This document shows positions 24,844 to 30,770 of a stretch of 35,482 nt of DNA, one piece after another. The position numbers and the translations under genes were made by a program. Origin of the DNA: a virus; IMG/VR virus record IMGVR_UViG_3300032069_000031, positions 1-35,482 of that record, one strand, 5' to 3'. Under the pieces are notes generated by a model, which was not told the DNA's origin, did not search any database, and was given only the letters and a program-made list of their open reading frames with translations. How positions within the stretch are numbered: the first letter of the stretch is position 1; every line of letters begins with the position of its first letter.

Positions 24844-25017
24844 TTAATCCTTGTCTACAAGTCTATTCCCGCGCCAATCCACCGGGTAGCTTATGGCATA
24901 GCCCCAAAATTGTTTGGGTATAATCTCTCCGGCGCTGGCATGGCTCACTATAAAAATTATGCCCGTTAAGACTAATCCCGCAACAATAAATAGAATATTC
25001 CAATCTGTATGCTTCAT
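24844..25017 (-). CDS. 57-residue membrane or exported protein
   Basis: ATG at 25017 with AAGGGGGG before it. One long hydrophobic stretch (NILFIVAGLVLTGIIFIVSHASA) could be a membrane anchor or a signal peptide cut after ASA. The remaining 25 residues are polar with aromatic residues. The start overlaps the stop of the next upstream frame (ATGA). No family recognised. Confidence 0.6.
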   Translation of the reverse strand: MKHTDWNILFIVAGLVLTGIIFIVSHASAGEIIPKQFWGYAISYPVDWRGNRLVDKD

Positions 25018-25121
25018 TTTGCCCCCCTTAGCTGTGAATGATACCAAGCGATAGCCAACTCTTGCTGTCTTAAGCGGCGCTGTAGCAGTCGGATCATCTT
25101 TCTAACCCTCTTAAATACCAT
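25014..25121 (-). CDS. 35-residue very basic helical protein
   Basis: Excellent AAGGGGG 5 nt before the ATG and an ATGA junction with the next gene support this tiny gene. It is Arg/Lys-rich (RVRKMIRLLQRRLRQQELAI) and would form an amphipathic helix; it could bind nucleic acid or membranes. No family recognised. Confidence 0.55.
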   Translation of the reverse strand: MVFKRVRKMIRLLQRRLRQQELAIAWYHSQLRGAK

Positions 25122-25168
25122 TTAAACCCCCTTTTTAGCGTAGTTATTATTATAACCACCCAAACCAC
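25094..25168 (-). CDS. Possible 24-residue membrane peptide
   Basis: A GTG-started frame, VVWVVIIITTLKRGFKWYLR and four more residues: one short hydrophobic span with a basic tail, as in small toxic or holin-like peptides. The only ribosome-binding signal is a run of nine G (read leftward) ending 3 nt before the GTG. It overlaps the better-supported 25014-25121 gene in another frame, so this call is weak. Confidence 0.25.
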   Translation of the reverse strand: MVWVVIIITTLKRGFKWYLRGLER

Positions 25169-25171
25169 GCA

Positions 25172-25180
25172 CCCCCCCCC
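25172..25180. repeat. Nine-C (nine-G leftward) homopolymer
   Basis: The longest C/G run in the window, in a 115-bp stretch between the regulator gene and the small membrane-protein genes that otherwise holds only the possible 24-residue frame. It could vary in length by slippage. Confidence 0.9.
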
Positions 25181-25236
25181 ACTTCTAAGCCCAAACCTAA
25201 AGCCTGCTCGCTTGGCTATGCCTTTAAATGGCGCTC

Positions 25237-25431
25237 TTAACGGTAAACCTTGTCTTTTAGGTACCGACGCCCTGCCCCGGCCTCTGGCCTATGCTTTTTA
25301 TATCGGGTATAAAACTCAATGGCAAGGCGTATTACGCTGCTAATTGGCCGGGTTTCCTCGATACTTTCCCGCATGACAAGGGCATAGGTAAGATCATCAA
25401 CTCTTACCGATTTCGATGTTTTTCTTTTCAT
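25237..25431 (-). CDS. Ribbon-helix-helix regulator
   Basis: 64 residues from ATG 25431. TSKSVRVDDLTYALVMRESI, then ISSVIRLAIEFYTRYKK, is a CopG/Arc-type ribbon-helix-helix: a DNA-contacting strand followed by two helices, acting as a dimer. It is preceded by a near-consensus promoter whose start point falls at about the ATG, so the message may be leaderless; no ribosome-binding site is present. It probably represses early genes or itself. Being near the solitary CRISPR repeat, an anti-CRISPR-associated (Aca-like) role is imaginable but unsupported. Confidence 0.75.
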   Translation of the reverse strand: MKRKTSKSVRVDDLTYALVMRESIEETRPISSVIRLAIEFYTRYKKHRPEAGAGRRYLKDKVYR

Positions 25432-25437
25432 GGTGAA

Positions 25438-25466
25438 AATATAGCATACTTTTGTGGTAACGTCAA
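25438..25466 (-). promoter_or_regulatory. Sigma-70 promoter of the RHH regulator
   Basis: Read leftward: TTGACG (25466-25461), a 17-nt spacer, TATATT (25443-25438). The predicted start point is at or within 1-2 nt of the ATG at 25431, implying a leaderless transcript. Confidence 0.75.
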
Positions 25467-25487
25467 GGCAAATTATAAAAAAATATT

Positions 25488-25643
25488 CTAGCACCCTTTG
25501 AAAAAACTACCCAAAAACTTCGCGATTGCTCTATCCTGCACCCCGGCGTTTTTATCAAACAGGCAGGCAAGTACCGCCCAAAGCCACAAAGCAATCGGGG
25601 TTAATACGCACACTAACAAAATAACGTTTTTAAGGTTGTCCAT
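25488..25643 (-). CDS. 51-residue single-span membrane protein
   Basis: ATG at 25643 with AAGGGGG 5 nt upstream, overlapping the end of the HNH-zinc-ribbon gene by 14 nt. One membrane span at residues 6-29 (NVILLVCVLTPIALWLWAVLACLF), then a basic C-terminal helix. It could be a superinfection-exclusion or lysis-related peptide; no family recognised. Confidence 0.6.
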   Translation of the reverse strand: MDNLKNVILLVCVLTPIALWLWAVLACLFDKNAGVQDRAIAKFLGSFFKGC

Positions 25644-26181
25644 GTTCGCCCCCTTCTTTATCTTTGGCCTCGTCTTTCTTAACATCGGCCGACCGCGCCC
25701 CACACGCCCGGCATACAAATACGCCGGATTTAATAAAATAGCCAGTCGATGAACCGCAATAAGCGCACCCTTTTATTTTTAGATCAGCTTTACCTTGCCC
25801 TGTTCTTGCGCCGCACTTGCGGCAAACATGGACACCCGATGTTAACGTATAGCCATTATAAGAATGACACTCCAAACATTGTTTTAGGTTTTTATTATAT
25901 TCTTCAAGGGTAATCCCGCGCTTGTCGCTTGCTGCTTTGCGTGTATTGTCTATTAGCTCAACAAATCTACAATTATTTATATCATAGTTTCCGTTATTGT
26001 TTATCCTGTCCACACTGGCGCATTTTAGTAATGCCGCGCTATCACGTTTCCATAAAAACTTTAATTCTTTAAGGGTTAGTAAAGCTTTAATCCCCCGGCC
26101 GCCATAACGTTTATAAGAAGTGTTTTTAGGGTTGTTACATCTTTGGCGTATCTGGTAAAGGCGCTTTGATAATTTTTCCAT
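25630..26181 (-). CDS. HNH endonuclease fused to two zinc ribbons
   Basis: 183 residues from ATG 26181. The N-terminal half has RLYQIRQRCNNPKNTSYKRY, GGRGI, and SVDRINNNGNYDINNCRFVE, the layout of phage HNH homing-type nucleases. The C-terminal half contains two similar Cys4 ribbons: CLECHSYNGYTLTSGVHVC followed by RKCGAR, and CAYCGSSTGYFIKSGVFVC followed by RACGAR, evidently an internal duplication. The highly charged tail ends GGEHGQP. It may be a homing endonuclease or a DNA-binding protein that has adopted an HNH core. The ribosome-binding site is weak. Confidence 0.72.
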   Translation of the reverse strand: MEKLSKRLYQIRQRCNNPKNTSYKRYGGRGIKALLTLKELKFLWKRDSAALLKCASVDRINNNGNYDINNCRFVELIDNTRKAASDKRGITLEEYNKNLKQCLECHSYNGYTLTSGVHVCRKCGARTGQGKADLKIKGCAYCGSSTGYFIKSGVFVCRACGARSADVKKDEAKDKEGGEHGQP

Positions 26182-26183
26182 TA

Positions 26184-26339
26184 TTAAAACCCCATAATTA
26201 TTAAAATGATCCCGGCCGCTACAAATAGCCCCAGCGCCCACAACCGCGCCACGTTTACATTGTGCTCGTTGCAAGCCCGGTTATAGGCCTTCTCGTCGAG
26301 GTAAGCGCCGTAAAGATAGTCTATGATTTTGGGCTTCAT
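26184..26339 (-). CDS. 51-residue membrane-anchored protein
   Basis: ATG at 26339 with AGGGGGG 4 nt upstream. A polar N-terminal half (KPKIIDYLYGAYLDEKAYN) is followed by one span (LWALGLFVAAGIILIIMGF) that ends the protein. Its stop lies 2 nt before the next ATG. It lies just downstream, in the leftward sense, of the gene that contains the solitary CRISPR repeat. No family recognised. Confidence 0.6.
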   Translation of the reverse strand: MKPKIIDYLYGAYLDEKAYNRACNEHNVNVARLWALGLFVAAGIILIIMGF

Positions 26340-26369
26340 ACAACCCCCCTTTGTTAAACCTTCGCCTCT

Positions 26370-26990
26370 TTACCGCTGCAATAAGGTCGCGCCCCGTGTG
26401 GGCGCGTGGATTGAAACATCGTTAGCCAACAACGATAAACCATATTCTAAAATTTTGATTTGCTTTTGTTTTTTTGCGTCTGCGGTTGCTGCTGCGAATG
26501 CTGCGTCTGCTGCGAATGCTGCGTCTGCTGCTGCGTGTGCTGCGGTTGCTGCTGCGTGTGCTGCTGCGAATGCTGCGTGTGCTGCTGCGTCTGCGGTTGC
26601 TGCTGCGAATGCTGCGTTTGCTGCTGCGAATGCTGCGTCTGCTGCTGCGTGTGCTGCTGCTTTATTTTCTGCCGTAGGGTTTTTTAGATATGCTTTCGCG
26701 GCCCCTATTGCCTTACGAGGCCTATCGTCTTTAGGATATTGCTTTTCGTAAATATCTATTACCTGCTCTGCGGCATAGATAGCGTAAGTAAGATATTGTT
26801 TGCGTTCCATAACGCGAACGATAAGCCAATTTGACCAATCGTATTTTTTATCGGTCATAAGGTTTCTGATAAGCGGTACAGCCTCAAGGCTAAGCCAGCC
26901 TTTATCAGCGACATAACGATAGCCGTCCGTACATGCTGAATGCTTTTTTAATAATTCTGCTGTTACTTTGCTATATTTGGCTTTGCTCAT
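26370..26990 (-). CDS. Ala-rich Imm-5-like ("putative immunity") protein
   Basis: 206 residues. LSLEAVPLIRNLMTDKKYDW, SNWLIVRVMERKQYLTYAIY, AAEQVIDIYEKQYPKDDRPRK and AIGAAKAYLKNPT match a widespread phage/bacterial family annotated as putative immunity (Imm-5-like). Residues about 110-175 are Ala-rich repeats (AADAAFAAANAAF type). The final residues, VSIHAPTRGAT, are not family sequence: they are the antisense translation of the CRISPR repeat at 26386-26417. A promoter at 27046-27074 and GGGGG before the ATG drive it. Function in phage unknown; the natural end probably lay near KILEYGLSLL. Confidence 0.7.
   Translation of the reverse strand: MSKAKYSKVTAELLKKHSACTDGYRYVADKGWLSLEAVPLIRNLMTDKKYDWSNWLIVRVMERKQYLTYAIYAAEQVIDIYEKQYPKDDRPRKAIGAAKAYLKNPTAENKAAAHAAADAAFAAANAAFAAATADAAAHAAFAAAHAAATAAHAAADAAFAADAAFAAATADAKKQKQIKILEYGLSLLANDVSIHAPTRGATLLQR
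26386..26417 (+). CRISPR. Solitary type I-C-like CRISPR repeat (possible RNA anti-CRISPR)
   Basis: A single 32-nt unit with all marks of subtype I-C repeats: it starts GTCGC, has a 7-bp stem CGCGCCC/GGGCGCG (26388-26394 with 26400-26406) around loop CGTGT, and ends GTGGATTGAAAC. There is no second repeat within one spacer length on either side and no cas gene in the window, so it is not an array. Phage-borne solitary repeats are known to act as RNA anti-CRISPRs by decoying Cas proteins. The functional sense is rightward, against the surrounding leftward genes; I see no strong rightward promoter. A 6-bp hairpin (26418-26436) follows directly. Confidence 0.85.
26476..26670 (-). repeat. GC-rich Ala-codon repeat tract
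   Basis: About 195 bp of short imperfect repeats built from GCTGCG and related hexamers, coding the Ala-rich segment of the Imm-5-like protein. Long open frames on the other strand here (Cys-rich or Leu/Arg-rich) are by-products of the repeats. Confidence 0.85.
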
Positions 26991-27045
26991 ATTCCCCCGG
27001 GGCTTTTAACCGCATTGCGCACGGTGGTTTCCCCGCCTCGAGGCA

Positions 27046-27074
27046 GATATACCATGCCACCGCACAATATGCAA
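27046..27074 (-). promoter_or_regulatory. Promoter of the Imm-5-like gene with palindromic operator
   Basis: Read leftward: TTGCAT (27074-27069), 17-nt spacer, TATATC (27051-27046). Directly after the -10 box, at the likely start point, lies the palindrome GCCTCGAGGC (27035-27044), itself enclosed by CGGTGG/CCACCG (27022-27027 and 27056-27061). This is a plausible repressor site. The 153-bp gap 26991-27143 holds no other gene that I can support. Confidence 0.55.
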
Positions 27075-27143
27075 GACAATTTTTAAAAATAGTTTGCCCG
27101 GTTCGCGGATAACGTAAGCGGGTATTGTACTGTAAGCGGTTTC

Positions 27144-27755
27144 CTAGTGGTGCAATAAATCGTCGTTAGCCTTCTTGATCGCGGCCAACTCGTCCGGGGT
27201 AGGCTCCAAGATCGCTTGGCCCTTGTGATCTATGCCCCTAACGCCCGGCGGAAGGCTGCTATCTATACTTATACTATTATTGATTATATTAGTCTTAATC
27301 TTACTTTTAGGAATATAGTTATTTGATTGTTCGGATCTCTCAATATCTTTATTACCTATACCTGTACCCTTACGTAACCCCATGGTAGGGGTTAGCATAC
27401 CCTTAAACTCTTTAGGGTAAAACTCCCCGAAAGCTGCCTCATGCGTTAGCAACTCCCGGATAATGGCACGGTGGCAGCCAATTTTAGGGTTTAGAGGCAA
27501 ATTCTTTTGGTGTTTTACGAAGTTTTTAACCCAGGCCCAGCCGTTTTTAAAGACAATACTATGGTTTAACTCTAAAATATGCGTTTCCGGCAGGATCCCG
27601 GGAAGGTATAAATTCAAAATCTTTGGGTTGATCTCGTAAAACCCCGCAATCGTGCAATGATCGCAAAGGTAAAAAAACAGCAATTTTCCGTTGTTGCTTA
27701 CGTTACAAAACCACGGATCCGACCATTTTTCGCTTAAAGTCAAACGGTATGCCAT
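27144..27755 (-). CDS. Replication-initiator-like protein
   Basis: 203 residues. LSEKWSDPWFCNVSNNGKLL, FFYLCDHCTIAGFYEINPKI and GWAWVKNFVKHQ match the N-terminal winged-helix domain common in phage replisome-organiser/DnaD-like initiators; the C-terminal 80 residues are polar and poorly ordered. It is the first gene of the leftward arm, behind the strongest promoter in the window, with GAGG 6 nt before the ATG. It probably opens the phage origin and recruits host replication proteins, since no phage polymerase, helicase or primase is seen. Confidence 0.62.
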   Translation of the reverse strand: MAYRLTLSEKWSDPWFCNVSNNGKLLFFYLCDHCTIAGFYEINPKILNLYLPGILPETHILELNHSIVFKNGWAWVKNFVKHQKNLPLNPKIGCHRAIIRELLTHEAAFGEFYPKEFKGMLTPTMGLRKGTGIGNKDIERSEQSNNYIPKSKIKTNIINNSISIDSSLPPGVRGIDHKGQAILEPTPDELAAIKKANDDLLHH

Positions 27756-27881
27756 TTTTCGCCTCGTTTAAAAACTGGACACGGCAGGTTGTGGCCTCGG
27801 GCCAATAGCAAGCTACCGCCCTGTGGAGCCCTACCGCGCCAGCTTTTTATTTTTTGTTGTTATTTTTTTGACCACGAGAAA

Positions 27882-27909
27882 ATAATACTGTAAAAATAAA
27901 ACTTGTCAA
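27882..27909 (-). promoter_or_regulatory. Leftward early promoter
   Basis: Read leftward: TTGACA (27909-27904), 16-nt spacer, TATTAT (27887-27882); near-consensus. It drives the replication arm after a leader of about 120 nt that contains a hairpin (GGGC/GCCC enclosing TAGC/GCTA, 27799-27821). Confidence 0.8.
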
Positions 27910-27931
27910 GATAAAAGATTAGGGTTAAGAT
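27903..27931 (+). promoter_or_regulatory. Rightward promoter for the terminase/late arm
   Basis: TTGTCA (27903-27908), 17-nt spacer, TAAGAT (27926-27931). Its -35 box occupies the same bases as the leftward -35, read on the other strand. The start point would fall near 27938, at the first of two duplicated start codons. A second possible rightward promoter, TTGACC at 27868 with TAAAAA at 27891, overlaps the leftward -10. Confidence 0.55.
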
Positions 27932-27937
27932 TAAGGA

Positions 27938-27971
27938 ATGAAAGTATTAGAAAAATGAAAGTATTAGAAAA
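27938..27971 (+). repeat. 17-bp tandem duplication of the small-terminase start
   Basis: Two perfect copies (27938-27954, 27955-27971) begin with ATGAAAGTATTAG. The first ATG encodes only M-K-V-L-E-K before TGA, which overlaps the second ATG; the second opens the real gene with the same six residues. AAGGA abuts the first ATG only. Confidence 0.95.
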
Positions 27972-28407
27972 AGGTAGCAAGAAAAAAGTAAATATCCGTT
28001 GGCAAATTTACAAAAAAGAGAGGCTATCGGGTAAAACTCAATACGACTCTGCAATCGCTGCGGGCTATTCAAGATCTGTTGCGTTAACAGCTTGCCAAAA
28101 ACTCGAGAATAAAGTTAATTTTTCTGATTTTATGCGTAAGGCTGGGATCACTGACGAAAAGCTTGCTAATAAAATAAATGAAGGATTAGAGGCTACTAAA
28201 AGAATTCCCGCTACTAAATATCAAGATAGCGAAGAAGTGCCGGATTATACCGCGCAACATAACTTTACTGAAACTGCCTTAAAACTCAAAGGCCATTTGC
28301 GCGACGCCGACAATGCCCAGCCGCAAATAAATATATTTTTAGGTAACATTGTGGATCGTGCCGAGGGCTTCGACAAAGTAATTGACACAACCGCAAAGGA
28401 GATCTAA
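27955..28407 (+). CDS. Terminase small subunit-like protein
   Basis: 150 residues. An N-terminal helix-turn-helix (YDSAIAAGYSRSVALTACQK) and the later HNFTETALKLKGHLRDAD fit small terminases that bind the packaging site and regulate the large subunit. Position, five genes before the large terminase in the same direction, agrees. The start lies in a 17-bp duplication; no ribosome-binding site precedes the second ATG, so reinitiation after the hexapeptide is plausible. Confidence 0.72.
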   Translation: MKVLEKGSKKKVNIRWQIYKKERLSGKTQYDSAIAAGYSRSVALTACQKLENKVNFSDFMRKAGITDEKLANKINEGLEATKRIPATKYQDSEEVPDYTAQHNFTETALKLKGHLRDADNAQPQINIFLGNIVDRAEGFDKVIDTTAKEI

Positions 28408-28409
28408 AA

Positions 28410-28562
28410 ATGACTACAAGTTATCAAAGACGCGCCGAGGGTGGATCCAACAAAATGCCGCAGAAAAAACATACCGGGATTATGAATGATAAAAAAGCTA
28501 TGCTGGGCGGTATGAATGAACACGGCAAAAAAGTTATGTCAAAACATATGAAAGCAAAATGA
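28410..28562 (+). CDS. 50-residue basic Met-rich protein
   Basis: Strong AAAGGAG before the ATG at 28410, and an ATGA overlap with the following frame. Rich in Lys, Met, Gly and His (KMPQKKHTGIMNDKKAMLGG), so probably a nucleic-acid-binding or structural peptide. No family recognised. First of three overlapping microproteins between small terminase and hydrolase. Confidence 0.6.
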   Translation: MTTSYQRRAEGGSNKMPQKKHTGIMNDKKAMLGGMNEHGKKVMSKHMKAK

Positions 28563-28696
28563 ATGGCGAAAAAGACGATGATTATCTTGAGGATTTTGAC
28601 CAACGCTTTTTTGTATATTCTCTTGTGGTTTTTGTCGTGCTTGCAGTTATTGGCCTTTTGTTTACTATCTTTAACGGGGTTGTGTGGAAAGTTTAA
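28559..28696 (+). CDS. 45-residue single-span membrane protein (holin-like candidate)
   Basis: ATG in an ATGA overlap with the previous gene. An acidic N-terminus (MNGEKDDDYLEDFDQ) is followed by one long hydrophobic span (FVYSLVVFVVLAVIGLLFTI) and a short tail. As it lies upstream of the SleB-type hydrolase, a pinholin or signal-anchor lysis role is possible. Its end overlaps the next frame by 13 nt. Confidence 0.55.
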   Translation: MNGEKDDDYLEDFDQRFFVYSLVVFVVLAVIGLLFTIFNGVVWKV

Positions 28697-28812
28697 GCGC
28701 CGGGCTTAAGACAACGGCTTGTTATATTTGCGAGCATGAGATCGAATTGCCAAAAGATTATGACGGCACCAAGGATTTAACTTGTCAACATTGCGGCGCA
28801 ACAAAATATTAA
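28684..28812 (+). CDS. 42-residue zinc-ribbon microprotein
   Basis: GTG start inside the end of the membrane-protein gene. Two C-x2-C pairs (CYIC at 13-16 and CQHC at 34-37) spaced for a zinc ribbon, joined by an acidic loop. The stop lies 5 nt before the hydrolase ATG. Such ribbons often bind DNA or RNA polymerase. No named family. Confidence 0.55.
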   Translation: MESLSAGLKTTACYICEHEIELPKDYDGTKDLTCQHCGATKY

Positions 28813-28817
28813 AACTT

Positions 28818-29189
28818 ATGGATAATCAACTTGTTGCAAAGGTGATCGCCGGAGAAGCTGCCAACCAAGGCGAGTTAGGTATGCGTGCCGTGGCGTGCGT
28901 GATCGCCAACAGGTGCCGGGCGCAAGATAAAGAACCAATTGACATCGTAACCCAGCCACATCAATTCTCTTGCATAACTGATTACAAACTTCTCGAACGT
29001 AATTACGCCGACGTTAAAGAGATCGTAGACGCGCTTGCGGCCGAAATATACAGCCTCTACGACATCACCGGGGGCGCTTTAAATTATCTAACGATCAATT
29101 TATTTAACTTACCGGCGCGGCCCGCATGGGTTGACGACATGCGCGTAACCAAGATCATCGGCGATCATGTATTCATGCGGCCGGTATAA
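28818..29189 (+). CDS. SleB-like cell-wall hydrolase (Hydrolase_2)
   Basis: 123 residues from ATG 28818; a TTG 36 nt upstream is less likely. VIAGEAANQGELGMRAVACV, IANRCRA and IVTQPHQFSC are the SleB/CwlJ (PF07486) signature with catalytic Glu13 of the GEA motif; these act as peptidoglycan lytic transglycosylases or amidases. It is probably an endolysin, or a virion muramidase made with the packaging genes. No strong ribosome-binding site, so coupling to the preceding microproteins is likely. A second cell-wall hydrolase candidate lies at 17732. Confidence 0.78.
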   Translation: MDNQLVAKVIAGEAANQGELGMRAVACVIANRCRAQDKEPIDIVTQPHQFSCITDYKLLERNYADVKEIVDALAAEIYSLYDITGGALNYLTINLFNLPARPAWVDDMRVTKIIGDHVFMRPV

Positions 29190-29191
29190 GC

Positions 29192-30712
29192 ATGGCAAAA
29201 ATAAAAGTAGATGAAAACAAATTAACCGTTGCCTTTAGTAAAGCCCGGTCATCGCTCATCGCCTTTCGCTACATAATCCTTTTAAACGATCCTAAGAATG
29301 AAGTTAAATCGGCGCCCTTTCATTATCTTTGGAGCGAGGATGTTCTCAACGGTAAGGGCAATAGTGCCTGGCTTGCCTTCCGTGAGTCGGCTAAGACTCA
29401 ATATATCTTGCGCTCATTCCTTCTCTACTCGATTATGTTTCCTTCGGTCGAACGTGATTATATCGTTTTAATCAAGGCTAACGCGACGCTTGCCGGATCC
29501 AAGTTATCCGAGATCATCAGCGAGGCCATGTCTAACCCGGCTATCCGGGCCAATATCGTTAAAGTAAACAAGCAATCAAGCGACTGCTTCGATATAGACG
29601 TCAAGAGCAACGGTGCAATTTATAACGTAAGGATTGAAGCCTACGGCAAAGGCGCTTCAATCCGTGGCTTATCCAACAAAGATAGGCGCCCTAAAATCGT
29701 TATAGTTGATGATCCGCAAGACTCGACCGACGCACGCAGCGACTCTATTACCGCGAGCGATTGGCAATGGTTTCTGTCGGACGTGATGTTTTTAGGGCAA
29801 AACACACGGATATTTTTAATCGGTAACAACCTGGGCGACCGCTGTATCGTGCCGCAAGCCTTCGCCAATGCCGACAAGCTAAGCTTTAAAACTTCGGTCG
29901 TACCTATCTTAACCGTTAAAGACGGACAAGAGGTATCGGCTTGGCCCGAGAAAGTAACCGTCGAAAGCATACACAAAGAGCGCGAGAATTACCGGGCTAT
30001 GGGCCAACTCGATGTATGGACTCGGGAAAAGCTTTGTATAAGCGTAAGCGAGGAAACCCGGGTATTTAAGGCCGAGGATATGCAGTATTACCAACCGTCG
30101 ACTGCCTTGCGTATTGCCTCCGGGTGCAATGTAACCGCTTGCCTGGATCCAGCGTCATCTATGGACAAAGGATCCTGTTACCGTGCCATAACCGTTTTGG
30201 GCGTAACCGAAGATAACCAATGGTTTTGGCTGGATTGTAAATACGGCCGGTGGTCGCCGCCGGAAACTATTGATATGATTTTCTTAACAATTAAGCAATG
30301 GCGGCCTCGTAAGTTTGGCATAGAGAAAGGACACTTTAAACAAATCCTTGAGCATTTTATCCGGCAAGAAATGAACAAACGCAACGTGTTTTTTAATATT
30401 ACCGAGATCGAACATGCCAAGGCCGGGAGTAAACTCGAGCGCGTTAAGATGTTAGCGCCAAGGCATAAGGCTAAGACGATGTATTTCCCGCAAGAGGCTG
30501 ACTGGCTAAGCGAGTTTCAAACGGAATTATACGGCGTAACGAAAGACGGCTTTAAAAGTAATTACCAAGATCTTATCGACTCGGCGGCAATGCACGAGCA
30601 GATCGCGGAGGCCCCGATAACCGTTGGCGCCGGCGTCGGCCAAGAGCAATCTTATCAAACCCAAAGCTTTCATCAAAACATGGTTAAGCGTTCGGCAAGG
30701 CTTTTAAGATAA
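29192..30712 (+). CDS. Terminase large subunit
   Basis: 506 residues. ATPase part: a deviant Walker A, FRESAKTQ (63-70), and Walker B, IVIVDD (169-174), preceded by the family's YGKGASIRGL. Nuclease part: CLDPASS (Asp319), FGIEKGHF (Glu378) and LIDSAAMHEQ (Asp463) supply the acidic triad of the RNase H-like fold. It is the packaging motor that cuts and pumps DNA into the prohead through the portal. It starts 2 nt after the hydrolase stop. The interval that follows has no gene but strong RNA structure. Confidence 0.9.
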   Translation: MAKIKVDENKLTVAFSKARSSLIAFRYIILLNDPKNEVKSAPFHYLWSEDVLNGKGNSAWLAFRESAKTQYILRSFLLYSIMFPSVERDYIVLIKANATLAGSKLSEIISEAMSNPAIRANIVKVNKQSSDCFDIDVKSNGAIYNVRIEAYGKGASIRGLSNKDRRPKIVIVDDPQDSTDARSDSITASDWQWFLSDVMFLGQNTRIFLIGNNLGDRCIVPQAFANADKLSFKTSVVPILTVKDGQEVSAWPEKVTVESIHKERENYRAMGQLDVWTREKLCISVSEETRVFKAEDMQYYQPSTALRIASGCNVTACLDPASSMDKGSCYRAITVLGVTEDNQWFWLDCKYGRWSPPETIDMIFLTIKQWRPRKFGIEKGHFKQILEHFIRQEMNKRNVFFNITEIEHAKAGSKLERVKMLAPRHKAKTMYFPQEADWLSEFQTELYGVTKDGFKSNYQDLIDSAAMHEQIAEAPITVGAGVGQEQSYQTQSFHQNMVKRSARLLR

Positions 30713-30770
30713 TAAAATAATCCTTTACAAAAAATTAAATCGAGTTTAAAATTAAATCAAGTGCGGGCCA

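Noticed and set aside
26319-26490. A CRISPR array around the I-C-like repeat
   Set aside because: No second or degenerate repeat is found about 60-75 nt to either side, and there are no cas genes.
26460-26751. Rightward Cys-rich and Leu/Arg-rich frames across the Ala-codon repeat
   Set aside because: They are by-products of the GCTGCG-type repeats; only the leftward frame has a recognisable family domain, a ribosome-binding site and a promoter.
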